DNA from: Kangiella sp. HZ709
GTDB lineage: Bacteria; Pseudomonadota; Gammaproteobacteria; Enterobacterales; Kangiellaceae
NCBI RefSeq assembly: GCF_009674675.1
Contig: NZ_WKJC01000001.1
Span: forward strand, 875,031 to 939,030
Direction of reading: 5' to 3'
Length of the DNA: 64,000 nucleotides
The notes under the pieces were generated by a model. That model saw nothing but the letters and a program-made list of their open reading frames with translations, was not told the origin of the DNA and searched no databases. Positions within the stretch are counted from its first letter, which is position 1; the number at the start of each line of letters is the position of its first letter. Both the position numbers and the translations under genes were made by a program. This document shows positions 53,971 through 63,334 of this stretch, in pieces.

Positions 53971-54708
53971 ATGTTGAAAAGAATTCTGTTTTGGCTTTTG
54001 ATGCCGTTCGCCATTCCACAAGGAATTCGTCTTAAAAACAATGCTCCAAGGTTTGAAGAAGCTACAGGCATACCTGAAGGTGTAGTGAAGAGAGAATCGA
54101 CTGACTCTAACCTGGCTGACATTAGTATTTTAGGTTTTGGCGACTCAATCATAAGTGGCGTAGGTATCGATATTACTGAAAATACCTTGATTGGCCAAAC
54201 CGCTAAGCTGTTATCCAGCAATCTTCATCAATCTGTCACTTGGCAACTCGTGGGTAAAACCGGCTATAACTCAGGTCAAATGGTCAAAAAACTCCTCCCT
54301 CATTTACCCGATACTGAGATAGACTTTGTTATCACTTCGGTAGGTGTAAATGACGTCACGAGTTTTACTCGAACTAATGCTTGGCAAAGAAACTTACAAA
54401 CATTATTTGAATCTATCCATACTCAATATCCCAAAGCGCAAATAGTTTTCAACGGTATGCCTCCATTAGGTGGTTTTCCACTATTACCAAAGTTTTTACA
54501 GTTTCTATTTGGGCTAAGAGCCAAAGGTTTTGATAAGCTTTCTAAAGAGCTTTGTCAGGGCTATAATTATGTTCATTACTTAGAGTCTGATTTTGACCCG
54601 CGTCCTGAAAGATTTGCAGGCGATGGCTATCATCCGAATAAAGACAGTTGCACCGAATGGGCTGAAGAAATTAATCAGTTAATCTTACAATTAGTAACCA
54701 AGAGCTAG
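53971..54708 (+). CDS. SGNH/GDSL-family hydrolase
   Basis: A 245-residue esterase or lipase of the SGNH superfamily. Block I is ILGFGDSIISGVG with the nucleophile Ser, block III is VGVNDVTSF with the Asn oxyanion residue, and block V is DGYHPNKDSCTEWA with the Asp/His pair. A short N-terminal hydrophobic stretch (ILFWLLMPFAIPQGI) may act as a membrane anchor or signal. It resembles the GDSL-lipase proteins commonly found alone in marine gammaproteobacteria. Substrate unknown; an acyl ester is likely. Confidence 0.85.
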   Translation: MLKRILFWLLMPFAIPQGIRLKNNAPRFEEATGIPEGVVKRESTDSNLADISILGFGDSIISGVGIDITENTLIGQTAKLLSSNLHQSVTWQLVGKTGYNSGQMVKKLLPHLPDTEIDFVITSVGVNDVTSFTRTNAWQRNLQTLFESIHTQYPKAQIVFNGMPPLGGFPLLPKFLQFLFGLRAKGFDKLSKELCQGYNYVHYLESDFDPRPERFAGDGYHPNKDSCTEWAEEINQLILQLVTKS

Positions 54709-54721
54709 TAAAGCTGTTTAA

Positions 54722-56641
54722 TCAGTCGCTTGATAAGGTTTCTAGCTCCTCATTCAACAAGAACCACTCTTCTTCTTGCAATTCAATTGCTTCCTTAACA
54801 GATTGAGACTGGAGAGTAATGATGAGCATTTTTTCTTTATTCGTTTCTTCGTACAAACTTGGTTCAGCCATAGCTTGATCGAGCTCATCCTTTTCAGTTT
54901 GCAATAACTCCATTTGTTTTTCGATTTTTTTGAGTTTGTTCTTCAATGGTTGTAGACGTTTACGTTTTTCTGCGTCTTGCTTTCTTTGTTCTTTCTTTGA
55001 AAGCGCTCCAGCAGAAGGTTCATCCATTAAATCTTCCCTGCTTGTCTCAGCAAACAACTTAGCCTGCTCAAGAGTCCACTTTGCATAATCATCGAGATCA
55101 CCTTTAAACTGCTTGACAGAACCATCAGCGACCAAGTACAAATCATCGCAAACCGTTTTAAGCATATGACGATCGTGTGAAACCAATAGAATCGCACCTT
55201 CAAAGTTTTGAAATGCTATAGTCATAGCATGGCGCATCTCCAAATCTAAATGGTTAGTCGGCTCATCCAATAACAACACATTAGGTTTAGAGTAAACAAG
55301 TAATGCTAAAACTAAGCGTGCTTTTTCACCACCAGAAAATGGTGCTACAGGTTCCAAGGCTTTATCACCATTAAAGTCAAATCCACCTAAAAAGTTTCTC
55401 AGTTCTTGTTCAGTAGCATCCGGATAGTCACGTTGTAAGTGTTGAATCGGCGACATGTCAGGATGCAATTGATCCAACTGATGTTGAGCGAAATAACCTA
55501 TATTAATCGTTTTGGCTGCAACTCTTTCGCCTGCTAATAAAGGGATATCTTCTACTAATGATTTGATTAAAGTCGACTTGCCAGCCCCATTTTTACCTAG
55601 TAAACCAATACGATCGCCAGGCACTAATGAAAAACCAATCGAATCCAAGATAGTCACTTGACCATCGTTTGTCGAGTAACCTGCCGTTGCCATTTTTAAT
55701 TGCAACAATGGTGCTGGCACATGACCTGATTCAGGAAAGGCAAAATTAAAAGGTGAGTCCACATGAGCAGGAGCAATGAGTTCCATCCGCTCTAAAGCTT
55801 TAACTCGACTTTGCGCTTGCTTGGCTTTACTCGCTTTAGCTTTAAAGCGAGTGACAAAAGATTGCATATGTGCAATTTCTTTTTGCTGTCGCTCAAACTG
55901 ACTTTGTTGTTGTGCTAAATGCTCAGCCCGTTGAATTTCAAAATCAGAATAATTACCCGTATAAAGTTTGACGCCCTGCTGCTCAATATGTGCAATGCGA
56001 TTAACAACTCGATCAAGAAAATCTCTATCATGGGAAATTAGCATCACCGCACCTTGATAAGCCTTGAGCCATTTTTCTAACCAAATCACGGCTTCGAGGT
56101 CCAAGTGGTTTGTAGGCTCATCCAGTAATAAGAGATCTGAACGACACATAAGTGCCTGCGCCAAATTCAAGCGCATACGCCAACCACCAGAAAAACTATT
56201 TACTACTAGATTTTCTTGCTCTGCGGAGAAGCCTAAACCATGCATCAAAGCGCCAGCACGAGAATGTGCGGTATAGGCATCGATATCGGCTAGTTTTTGA
56301 TGTAGTTCACCAATCGCTTCGCCGTTGTTGTTATTTTCAGCTGATACTAACTGGCTTTGTAATTGAATTAACTCCTCATCTCCCTGCAACACATAATCAA
56401 TCGCAGGAATCGCAACACTAGGAGTTTCTTGTCGAACACTGGAAATAACAATACCATTAGACTTTGAGAAATTACCCTCATCCTCTTCCAGTTCATCACG
56501 CACCAATGCAAATAATGACGACTTACCGGTTCCATTAGCACCAGTAACGCCAACTTTATCTTGCGGATTGACAATAAAAGACGCCTGTTCGAACAGCACC
56601 TTTTTACCACGCCTTAAGGAGGTATTCTCGAAGAAAAGCAT
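54722..56641 (-). CDS. ABC-F family ATPase, YheS-like
   Basis: A 639-residue duplicated ATPase without membrane domains. The first cassette has GANGTGKSSLFALV, the signature NSFSGGWRMRLNLAQAL and LLLDEPTNHLDLEA. The second has GKNGAGKSTLIKSL, APFSGGEKARLVLALL and LLLDEPTNHLDLEM. The linker between them (about 235-310) is a charged helical pair, and a C-terminal coiled coil (about 550-635) follows. The N-terminus (FFENTSLRRGKKVLFEQASFIVNPQDKVG) fits YheS better than Uup or EttA. ABC-F proteins act on ribosomes; a precise role for YheS is not established. Confidence 0.92.
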   Translation of the reverse strand: MLFFENTSLRRGKKVLFEQASFIVNPQDKVGVTGANGTGKSSLFALVRDELEEDEGNFSKSNGIVISSVRQETPSVAIPAIDYVLQGDEELIQLQSQLVSAENNNNGEAIGELHQKLADIDAYTAHSRAGALMHGLGFSAEQENLVVNSFSGGWRMRLNLAQALMCRSDLLLLDEPTNHLDLEAVIWLEKWLKAYQGAVMLISHDRDFLDRVVNRIAHIEQQGVKLYTGNYSDFEIQRAEHLAQQQSQFERQQKEIAHMQSFVTRFKAKASKAKQAQSRVKALERMELIAPAHVDSPFNFAFPESGHVPAPLLQLKMATAGYSTNDGQVTILDSIGFSLVPGDRIGLLGKNGAGKSTLIKSLVEDIPLLAGERVAAKTINIGYFAQHQLDQLHPDMSPIQHLQRDYPDATEQELRNFLGGFDFNGDKALEPVAPFSGGEKARLVLALLVYSKPNVLLLDEPTNHLDLEMRHAMTIAFQNFEGAILLVSHDRHMLKTVCDDLYLVADGSVKQFKGDLDDYAKWTLEQAKLFAETSREDLMDEPSAGALSKKEQRKQDAEKRKRLQPLKNKLKKIEKQMELLQTEKDELDQAMAEPSLYEETNKEKMLIITLQSQSVKEAIELQEEEWFLLNEELETLSSD

Positions 56642-56724
56642 ATAGTTTAGATTTTGTTAAATGCCGCTATTATAGTAGGATTTCAAAGGTATGAAACTTG
56701 AATCTTTATAAATTGGAATGATTA

Positions 56725-57531
56725 ATGAAAACAAAAATATTAGCTGCTTTACTTTTATCGATAGCTTTAAAAGGTCATTCTCATGAGCAACAGAAAGTCA
56801 CCTACTTGGGAAACGAAGCATTATTAGTAGAATATGGTGCTTCAAAAGCTTTGTTCGATCCTTTCTTCCATAGCCATTTTGATACCTACTCTTTAGTGCC
56901 CTCTGAAATTAGGGAGAAGATTTTTTCTAAAGAACAGCCTTTCGATAAGATAAATGCTATTTTCGTTAGTCATGCTCACGGCGATCATTTTTCTGATACA
57001 GATACATTAAAATATTTATCAGCCAACCCTAGTATTGCCTTAATCGCACCGCAACAAGCCATTGACATGATGAAAAAGCATGCTGAGTTTTCACAATTGA
57101 AAAACCCAATGATCGCTTTAAAACTAGCATTTAAAGATCCTGCGAAAAACTTTAAAGTTTTAGGTTTTGAAGTTGACGCCATAAGAATCCCACATGCTGG
57201 TTGGCCAGCAAGAGCTGATATACATAATATGGTCTATCGAGTATCCGCTGATAATGCCACTGTGATGCATATGGGTGATGCCGATCCTAATAAAGATCAT
57301 TACCTTAAACATCAAAAAGTTTGGAGTGAAAAAACAACTCATCTTGCTTTTCCGCCTTATTGGTTTTATTTCTCGAAGGAAGGTAATGACATTCTTGATA
57401 AGATCCTAAACATTGAAAAAAGCATTGGCATTCATGTGCCGGTAAAAGTACCAACAGGACTTAATGGTACCGGTAAAGATTATTTTCGTATTCCTGGTGA
57501 AGCAAGAATTATAAAAACTTCAGTGAAATAA
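56725..57531 (+). CDS. MBL-fold metallohydrolase, exported
   Basis: A 268-residue protein with a signal peptide (MKTKILAALLLSIALKGHSHE). The metallo-beta-lactamase fold metal motif is S-H-A-H-G-D-H-F (about 87-94), with later metal ligands in RIPHAG and in VMHMGDADPN. It resembles the UlaG-type/broad L-lactone lactonase-like group with periplasmic localisation. Substrate unknown. It is divergent from the ABC-F gene by 83 bases and shares a terminator with the M28 peptidase gene. Confidence 0.85.
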   Translation: MKTKILAALLLSIALKGHSHEQQKVTYLGNEALLVEYGASKALFDPFFHSHFDTYSLVPSEIREKIFSKEQPFDKINAIFVSHAHGDHFSDTDTLKYLSANPSIALIAPQQAIDMMKKHAEFSQLKNPMIALKLAFKDPAKNFKVLGFEVDAIRIPHAGWPARADIHNMVYRVSADNATVMHMGDADPNKDHYLKHQKVWSEKTTHLAFPPYWFYFSKEGNDILDKILNIEKSIGIHVPVKVPTGLNGTGKDYFRIPGEARIIKTSVK

Positions 57532-57559
57532 AAAAGGCCAGTAAAAACCAGCCTTTTTT
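57531..57559. terminator. Bidirectional intrinsic terminator
   Basis: AAAAAGGC (57531-57538) and GCCTTTTT (57551-57558), with GT and AC able to pair inside the loop, followed by further T. It lies between the convergent MBL-fold and M28 peptidase genes and works in both directions. Confidence 0.8.
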
Positions 57560-57580
57560 ATTTATATTTTTTATATCCTT

Positions 57581-58996
57581 TTATTCTACTTTTTGACCAA
57601 AGTCGCCATTCATTTGAGCTGCTAAGTAAGCTAAAACTACATAAGCAGCAGTATTTTGGTCAAGCGCCTCTTTTTCAATTTTATCTAAAGTATCATCTGG
57701 CGTGTGGTGATAATCAAAATAATCGGTTCCGTCCTGACGTAACGAAAATACTGAAACACCTAGTTGACGCAACGGAATCAAATCAGGCCCACCGCCAGCG
57801 CGGTTATTACCGTATTTAATTCCTAATGGCTCCATCACCTTGGCTATATCTTTTGCCACTGATAAAGCTTCCGGTTTTACACGGGAATCAATGCGCCAAA
57901 TTCTATCTGCCCCAAAATCTGACTCTGCTCCCGTAATAAGATTGGCTAACTTGTCTTTATGCATTTCTGCATAAGCTCTTGCGCCAACCAAACCTTGCTC
58001 TTCATTAGCCCACATAATCACACGAATCGAACGTTTAGGACGCTCTGGCAAACGTGAAATCAGTTCTGCTGCCGCCGTAGTAATGGCAATACCTGCACCA
58101 TCATCTAAAGCCCCAGTTCCAAGATCCCAAGAGTCTAGATGGCCACCAATAAGGACATACTCTTCAGGCTTTTCTGAGCCAGTGATTTCTCCAATGACAT
58201 TATATGACGTGTACTCAGGGCCATCGTAAGAGCCTAAAGTCAATTTTACTGTGACTGGCTTACCGCGAGTTAACATATTCTCTAGAAGATCAGCATCAGG
58301 CGATGATAAAGCCGCCGCTGGAATTTTATTCACATCTTTTGCGTAACGCATCATGCCGGTATGCGCCATTCGATGTGATTGAGTACCAATCGATCGGATC
58401 AAAATACCAACCGCGCCTTTTTTGGCAGCCTCTACTGCACCAGAACCACGGGCAGAAACGGCAGGTCCATAGCCAGAGCCATCGCGCGCTTTTTTCATAC
58501 GATATTTAATAAAAACAATTTTCCCTTTGGCATCATTTTCAGGCGCATCTTTTAAATCTTGAAGCGTTTCATATGCTTTGATTTCAGCCGATAAACCGCC
58601 TTTAGGTGTGCCCACACTAAAGCCTAGCGCGGTGATCACTAAAGGTTGTGGAAACGGAGAAACAACTTCAGCAGTTTCAACACCACGTTTCCAGGTTGGG
58701 AATGTCACAGGTTCCTTCCAAACTTTATCAAAACCTAGCTCTTTTAATTTAGCTTCACCCCAAGCAACAGCTGCAGCATCACCTGCTGTACCTGCCATAC
58801 GAGGACCAACTTCGGTGGTTAATGACTCAACAATGGCATAGCCTTTTGAGGATTTAAGTGCTTCATCCCGCAATTGCTCAGCAATCTTAATATCTTTAGC
58901 CTCAAGGCTTGGAGTTTCAGCAGTTAATAGCGCAGATTGGCTAGCTAAAAGCAAACTGGATATGAATAAGGATTTAAATTTCATAAGCGCTCTCAA
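57581..58996 (-). CDS. M28-family zinc peptidase with PA domain
   Basis: A 471-residue exported peptidase. Signal peptide ends about LLTAETPSL. The M28 metal-binding features are GGHLDSWDLGTGALDDGAGIAI (first His and bridging Asp), WANEEQGLVGARAYAE (catalytic Glu and metal Glu), ESDFGADRIW and the late DYFDYHHTPDDTLDKI (final His). A protease-associated insert lies about residues 130-250 (GAVEAAKKGAVGILIRSI). The closest well-known relatives are aminopeptidases such as carboxypeptidase Q-like proteins. Probably periplasmic and involved in peptide nutrition. Confidence 0.9.
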   Translation of the reverse strand: MRALMKFKSLFISSLLLASQSALLTAETPSLEAKDIKIAEQLRDEALKSSKGYAIVESLTTEVGPRMAGTAGDAAAVAWGEAKLKELGFDKVWKEPVTFPTWKRGVETAEVVSPFPQPLVITALGFSVGTPKGGLSAEIKAYETLQDLKDAPENDAKGKIVFIKYRMKKARDGSGYGPAVSARGSGAVEAAKKGAVGILIRSIGTQSHRMAHTGMMRYAKDVNKIPAAALSSPDADLLENMLTRGKPVTVKLTLGSYDGPEYTSYNVIGEITGSEKPEEYVLIGGHLDSWDLGTGALDDGAGIAITTAAAELISRLPERPKRSIRVIMWANEEQGLVGARAYAEMHKDKLANLITGAESDFGADRIWRIDSRVKPEALSVAKDIAKVMEPLGIKYGNNRAGGGPDLIPLRQLGVSVFSLRQDGTDYFDYHHTPDDTLDKIEKEALDQNTAAYVVLAYLAAQMNGDFGQKVE

Positions 58997-59074
58997 TGAT
59001 TGTTATTGGATTGGCTTGACAGCGATAGGTTGTAAAGGTTGAATACCATTATCACATCTAACGGAGTCAATTCG

Positions 59075-59566
59075 ATGTCTACCATATACGATTATTCAGC
59101 AGTTTTAAATAATGGCAAAGAGATTTCATTAAAAGAATACCAAGGAAAAGTGTTACTGGTTGTTAATACGGCTAGTGCCTGCGGTTTAACCCCACAATAC
59201 GAAGGATTGCAACAGCTTTATAAAAAGTATCAAGAGCAAGGTTTTGAAATCCTGGCTTTCCCTTGCAATCAGTTTAAGAATCAAGAGAAAGGATCTGCAG
59301 AAGATATTAAAAACTTTTGTGATTTAAATTTTAATATCTCTTTTCCTCTGTTCGATAAAATTGAGGTAAATGGCAACAATACCCACCCAGCTTTCGCTTA
59401 CCTTAAAGATAATGCTCGTGGATTTTTTGGCAGTACTAACATCAAATGGAACTTCAATAAATTCTTAGTCGGTAAAGATGGGAAAGTCATCAAGCGCTTC
59501 GCACCGGTGACCAAACCACATAAACTTGCCAGTGCCATTGAAAAAGAGTTAGCTAAGAAATCATAA
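59075..59566 (+). CDS. Glutathione peroxidase-like enzyme
   Basis: Thiol peroxidase of the glutathione peroxidase family, reducing hydroperoxides. I chose the ATG at 59075 (MSTIYDYSAVLNNGKEISLKEYQGK, 163 residues) because GGAG lies eight bases upstream; an upstream in-frame ATG at 59039 adds 12 non-conserved residues. The peroxidatic Cys is in NTASACGLTPQYEGLQQLY, the Gln in FPCNQF, and the Trp-Asn pair in NIKWNFNKFLVGKDG. It uses Cys instead of selenocysteine; the second Cys in FPCNQF is the resolving candidate for thioredoxin-dependent members such as BtuE/BsaA. An SDR gene follows by four bases. Confidence 0.93.
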   Translation: MSTIYDYSAVLNNGKEISLKEYQGKVLLVVNTASACGLTPQYEGLQQLYKKYQEQGFEILAFPCNQFKNQEKGSAEDIKNFCDLNFNISFPLFDKIEVNGNNTHPAFAYLKDNARGFFGSTNIKWNFNKFLVGKDGKVIKRFAPVTKPHKLASAIEKELAKKS

Positions 59567-59570
59567 GCTT

Positions 59571-60416
59571 ATGCCAAATATAAATAACACCACTTTAAAA
59601 GATAAGGTCATAATCATCACCGGTGCTAGTCGAGGTATAGGTAGAGAAATTGCCATTAGTTGCGCCAAAGAAGGTGCCATCGTAATTATTGCCGCTAAAT
59701 CAGCTGAACCGCATCCAAAACTACCCGGTACCATTCATACCGTAGCTCAAGAAATTGAAGATGCCGGCGGTCGAGCAGTTCCAATTCAATTGGACGTACG
59801 TGATGAAAAAGCCATAAAAAAATTATGCAAGTCAGTTGCTGAAGAGTTTGGAGGTATTGATGTAGTGGTCAATAATGCTGGCGCTATCAGCCTAACCAAA
59901 GTCGAGGATACCTCACCGGTACGCTACGACTTGATGCAACAAATCAATTCTCGTGCAGTGTATGCCTTTGCCCATTACGCACTTCCTTATCTGAAACAAT
60001 CCGATAATCCGCATATCTTGAGCTTATCGCCGCCAATCAATATGAATATAAAATGGCTTAAGGGTTACTCACCTTACACCTTATCCAAATATGGTATGAG
60101 TTTATTATCCAAAGGGATGGCTGAAGAATTTAAGGAGTATGGCATTGCTGTTAACACCCTTTGGCCTCAAACTTATATCGCCACAGCAGCCATTGAATTC
60201 GCTGTTGGTAATAAAGACATGCTCAACTATGCTCGTAAACCCGCAATTATGGCTGACGCGACAAAAGTAATACTGTCACACCCCAGTCAGAACTATACAG
60301 GTTTATGGTTGATTGATGAGGAAGTGTTAAAAGCTGCAGGCGAAAAAGATTTTACTAAATATGCTTACAACCCTGAGTATGCACATCAAATAAAAAAGGA
60401 TTTGTTTTTAGATTAA
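59571..60416 (+). CDS. Short-chain dehydrogenase/reductase, HSDL2-like
   Basis: A 281-residue NAD(P)-binding Rossmann oxidoreductase. The cofactor motif is TGASRGIGREIA (about 18-29), followed by VVNNAGAIS, the catalytic Ser in LSPP and the Tyr/Lys pair in SPYTLSKYGMSLL. The family with NMNIKWLKGYSPYTLSKYGM and the late NYTGLWLIDEEVL is the hydroxysteroid dehydrogenase-like 2 group. Substrate unknown. It starts four bases after the glutathione peroxidase gene, so the two are probably co-transcribed, possibly handling lipid peroxidation products; that link is inference. Confidence 0.9.
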   Translation: MPNINNTTLKDKVIIITGASRGIGREIAISCAKEGAIVIIAAKSAEPHPKLPGTIHTVAQEIEDAGGRAVPIQLDVRDEKAIKKLCKSVAEEFGGIDVVVNNAGAISLTKVEDTSPVRYDLMQQINSRAVYAFAHYALPYLKQSDNPHILSLSPPINMNIKWLKGYSPYTLSKYGMSLLSKGMAEEFKEYGIAVNTLWPQTYIATAAIEFAVGNKDMLNYARKPAIMADATKVILSHPSQNYTGLWLIDEEVLKAAGEKDFTKYAYNPEYAHQIKKDLFLD

Positions 60417-60458
60417 TCTAAACTTATTTTTAATCTTGAAAATTGCTCTTTTATTCCT

Positions 60459-60491
60459 GCTTTTGCATTAGCACTCTGCTAATGCAAAAGC
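60459..60491. repeat. Perfect 14-base hairpin over the acpS stop codon
   Basis: GCTTTTGCATTAGC (60459-60472) and GCTAATGCAAAAGC (60478-60491) with a five-base loop. On the minus strand one arm encodes the last residues of AcpS, and the stop TAA lies at the far end of the hairpin's other arm. No T run follows on either strand, so it is an atypical terminator, an RNA-stability element or a remnant of a duplication. Confidence 0.6.
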
Positions 60492-60857
60492 CAGTGCATA
60501 ACTTTTTTCATCTGAAATTGTAACTTGCACTTTTTGGATATGATTCTGTTTAGCCCAAAACTCTGCTTTACCCGACAGTGCAACGAGAGGCTTACCTAGC
60601 GCATCATGAACAATGGATAGTTGCACAAAATCAATCCCTTTCCTCATTCCTGTTCCTAAGGCTTTAGAAATTGCCTCTTTTGCGGCGAAGCGCTTAGCTA
60701 AAAAAGCTACCTTATTATTTGGATGCTGTTCAGAAAGCTGGCGGTATTCTTCTAGTTCTGTTTCAGTAAGAATTCTCTCAGCAAACTTTTCACCATTCCT
60801 TTCTAAGGACTTTTCTATTCGCTCTAAAGAAATAATGTCTGTGCCGATACCAAAAAT
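60468..60857 (-). CDS. acpS: Holo-(acyl-carrier-protein) synthase
   Basis: Transfers 4'-phosphopantetheine from CoA to the acyl carrier protein, activating fatty acid synthesis. About 129 residues with ATG at 60857 (MIFGIGTDIISLERIEKSLERNG), which matches the usual start; an upstream ATG at 60893 would overlap pdxJ and add 12 residues. Magnesium ligands are in GIGTDII and the KRFAAKEAISKALGTGMRKG motif. It starts seven bases after pdxJ. A hairpin covers its last codons. Confidence 0.95.
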   Translation of the reverse strand: MFGIGTDIISLERIEKSLERNGEKFAERILTETELEEYRQLSEQHPNNKVAFLAKRFAAKEAISKALGTGMRKGIDFVQLSIVHDALGKPLVALSGKAEFWAKQNHIQKVQVTISDEKSYALAFALAEC

Positions 60858-60864
60858 CATTGCA

Positions 60865-61626
60865 TTAATCTCTTGCAGCTCGACGAGCTTCAATCATCAA
60901 TTGTTTCATATCATAAACCGCTTTGTCTAAACCTGACAAAACAGCTCTGCCGATAATTGCATGACCAATATTAAGCTCAATAATGTCTTTAATAGCTGCG
61001 ATTGGTTGTACATTATGATAGTGCAAACCATGACCTGCATTGACTAACAAACCTTCTCCTACTGCACGAGAGACTCCATCTTGAATGCGCAGTAATTCTT
61101 GCTGTTGTAGTTTCTCGCTGGTTGCATCAGCATATTCACCCGTGTGCAATTCAATATATTCCGCGCCGGTTCTAGCTGCCGCCGAAATTTGCTCATCGTT
61201 GGCATCAATAAAAAGAGAAACTTTAACACCTACAGCCGACATACGCTGACAAGCTTCTGTAATTTTAGTTTCCTGTCCTTTTACATCTAATCCGCCCTCG
61301 GTAGTCAACTCTTCTCTTTTTTCTGGAACTAAGCAAACGTACGCAGGTTTGATTCTCTCAGCAATGGTAAGCATTTCATCTGTAACAGCCATTTCAAGAT
61401 TCATTCTAGTTTGAATGGTATTGGCTAACAGTTCGACATCGCGATCCGTTATATGACGGCGGTCCTCTCTAAGGTGAATTGTGATACCATCAGCGCCATT
61501 TTGTTCAGCAATAAATGCCGCTTGCACCGGATCGGGATAAACCGTGCCTCGAGCATTTCTCAAAGTGGCAATATGATCTATATTCACACCCAAGAGTATT
61601 GGGTTAATGTTAGTTGTAATGAGCAC
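60865..61626 (-). CDS. pdxJ: Pyridoxine 5'-phosphate synthase PdxJ
   Basis: Closes the pyridoxine ring from amino-acetone phosphate and deoxyxylulose phosphate, the last step of DXP-dependent vitamin B6 synthesis. About 253 residues. I chose GTG at 61626 because GGAG lies six bases upstream and the resulting [27 protein letters not shown] start fits the family; an upstream ATG at 61692 would add 22 non-conserved residues and overlap recO. Active-site segments include [30 protein letters not shown] and [10 protein letters not shown]. It lies between recO and acpS in the classical era-recO-pdxJ-acpS run. Confidence 0.96.
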   Translation of the reverse strand: MLITTNINPILLGVNIDHIATLRNARGTVYPDPVQAAFIAEQNGADGITIHLREDRRHITDRDVELLANTIQTRMNLEMAVTDEMLTIAERIKPAYVCLVPEKREELTTEGGLDVKGQETKITEACQRMSAVGVKVSLFIDANDEQISAAARTGAEYIELHTGEYADATSEKLQQQELLRIQDGVSRAVGEGLLVNAGHGLHYHNVQPIAAIKDIIELNIGHAIIGRAVLSGLDKAVYDMKQLMIEARRAARD

Positions 61627-61675
61627 TACTAGCTCCAAAAAAGTAAATATAAACGTTAGTAATAGGCTAGTGGGC

Positions 61676-62392
61676 TTAGGCTTTAAGTGCAAGAGTTTGT
61701 TGTAAAAGTTTACGGCTATTCAGCTCTTTTCCGTCCAACAAATGGTCAATCAAAGATTTTGATACTTTTCTAGCAAGCCCAACTGCTCCTTTGGTTTGCC
61801 AATCATACTGCGCAACCGAGTGAATCAGCTTTCCGCTAATAACTAAAACGCCTTGCTTGAACTGCTGCAAAACAAAGCCCTGTTGCGGTATGAAAGCATA
61901 ATCTTGATTGATATCAATTAAATCACCATCGATGTCACAATTCCAATCAATCGAATAGCCCAATTCATCCAATAAATAGAGTTCAAACTCTCGCAATATA
62001 ATTTGCGGTGTTTGATTAGCGGCTAACCACTCCAATGCTTTTTGATAACTTTTGAAAATCTCAGGGTGGGGATCCCACTGAGTCAAAAGCTTTAATAATA
62101 ACTCATTAAGATATAAACCGCATATACTCGGGGTAGAGTGTAATTTAAAAGGCAGGCCTTTGGCTTCTATTTGATTTAGATTTTTTAAATTACTTTTGCC
62201 AGACCAACTTATTTCTAGAGGAGTAAAAGGTTGTAATAGAGCTCGCTTTTGATTTTTTTTAGAGGCGGAGCGCGCGCCTTTTGCAACTAAGCTAACTCGT
62301 CCTTCCGCATGAGTAAAAGCCTCGACTAACAGGCTGGTTTCCTTAAATGGTCTAGTATGCAGAATAAAAGCTTGGGTAGAGGTTTTTTGCAT
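61676..62392 (-). CDS. recO: DNA repair protein RecO
   Basis: Recombination mediator of the RecFOR pathway that loads RecA on gapped single-stranded DNA bound by SSB. 238 residues. The N-terminal OB fold includes [35 protein letters not shown]; the C-terminal half is helical with [31 protein letters not shown] and [18 protein letters not shown]. No zinc-cysteine cluster, as in the E. coli type. It follows era by 17 bases and pdxJ follows it by 49. Confidence 0.95.
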   Translation of the reverse strand: MQKTSTQAFILHTRPFKETSLLVEAFTHAEGRVSLVAKGARSASKKNQKRALLQPFTPLEISWSGKSNLKNLNQIEAKGLPFKLHSTPSICGLYLNELLLKLLTQWDPHPEIFKSYQKALEWLAANQTPQIILREFELYLLDELGYSIDWNCDIDGDLIDINQDYAFIPQQGFVLQQFKQGVLVISGKLIHSVAQYDWQTKGAVGLARKVSKSLIDHLLDGKELNSRKLLQQTLALKA

Positions 62393-62409
62393 TGTAGTTA
62401 AGAAACGAG

Positions 62410-63324
62410 TTACAGGTGATCTTCAAAACCTAACGATCTCAAAGCACGCTCATCATCTGCCCAACCATCTTTCACTTTAACCCAAACCTCTAAAAATACC
62501 TTTTGCCCAAATTGTTCCTCCATGTCTAAACGAGCGTCACGACCAATTTGTTTCAAACGAGAACCTTGCTTGCCAATAATAATGGATTTTTGACTGTTAC
62601 GTTCCACTAGGATCAATGCGTTAACGTGCAAAACTCCATTATCCTGTTGTTTGAACTGCTCAATTTCAACAGTAGAAGAATATGGGATTTCATCCCCTAA
62701 AGTACGCATCAATTTCTCTCGAACTAACTCTGCCGCCATAAAACGAGAACTGCGATCGGTAATATAATCTTCTGGATAAAATAAATCACCTTGCGGTAAC
62801 CATTGTTTTAATGTTTTCAATAACGAATCTAAGTTATCACCTTTTAACGCTGAGCCAGGATAGACAATATCAAAGTTATGCTTCTGTCCGACTTCTTCTA
62901 AAAATGGTAGTAATTCTTCTTTGTTCTTTATCTTATCGACTTTATTGACAAACAAAATGCTTTTGCAGTTTGCCTCTTTGAGCTTAGTCAGCGCATGCTC
63001 ATCATCTTCCGACCAAATGGTTCCATCGACTACAAACACAACAATATCAACATAATCAATCGAACTGGTTGCAGCTCGGTTCATATAGCGATTGATGGTT
63101 CTGGCTTCTTTCTTATGGATTCCGGGAGTATCAACAAACAAAATCTGCGCATCATCATCAGTATAGATACCCAGAACGCGATGACGGGTAGTCTGTGGTT
63201 TACGCGAAGTGATACTGACTTTTTGGCCAAGAATATGATTCATCAAGGTGGACTTACCCACGTTTGGCCGGCCTAAAACAGCCACATATCCGCAACGAAA
63301 ATCAGGATTGGAATCTTGTCCCAT
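62410..63324 (-). CDS. era: GTPase Era
   Basis: Essential GTPase for 30S subunit maturation that binds the 3' end of 16S rRNA. 304 residues. The G domain has [41 protein letters not shown] and NKVDKI. The C-terminal KH domain carries IIIGKQGSRLKQIGRDARLDMEEQFGQKVFLEVWVKVKDGW. It lies 10 bases after rnc on the same strand, and the rnc-era-recO-pdxJ-acpS order is the standard one. Confidence 0.97.
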   Translation of the reverse strand: MGQDSNPDFRCGYVAVLGRPNVGKSTLMNHILGQKVSITSRKPQTTRHRVLGIYTDDDAQILFVDTPGIHKKEARTINRYMNRAATSSIDYVDIVVFVVDGTIWSEDDEHALTKLKEANCKSILFVNKVDKIKNKEELLPFLEEVGQKHNFDIVYPGSALKGDNLDSLLKTLKQWLPQGDLFYPEDYITDRSSRFMAAELVREKLMRTLGDEIPYSSTVEIEQFKQQDNGVLHVNALILVERNSQKSIIIGKQGSRLKQIGRDARLDMEEQFGQKVFLEVWVKVKDGWADDERALRSLGFEDHL

Positions 63325-63334
63325 AAGTAAATCC

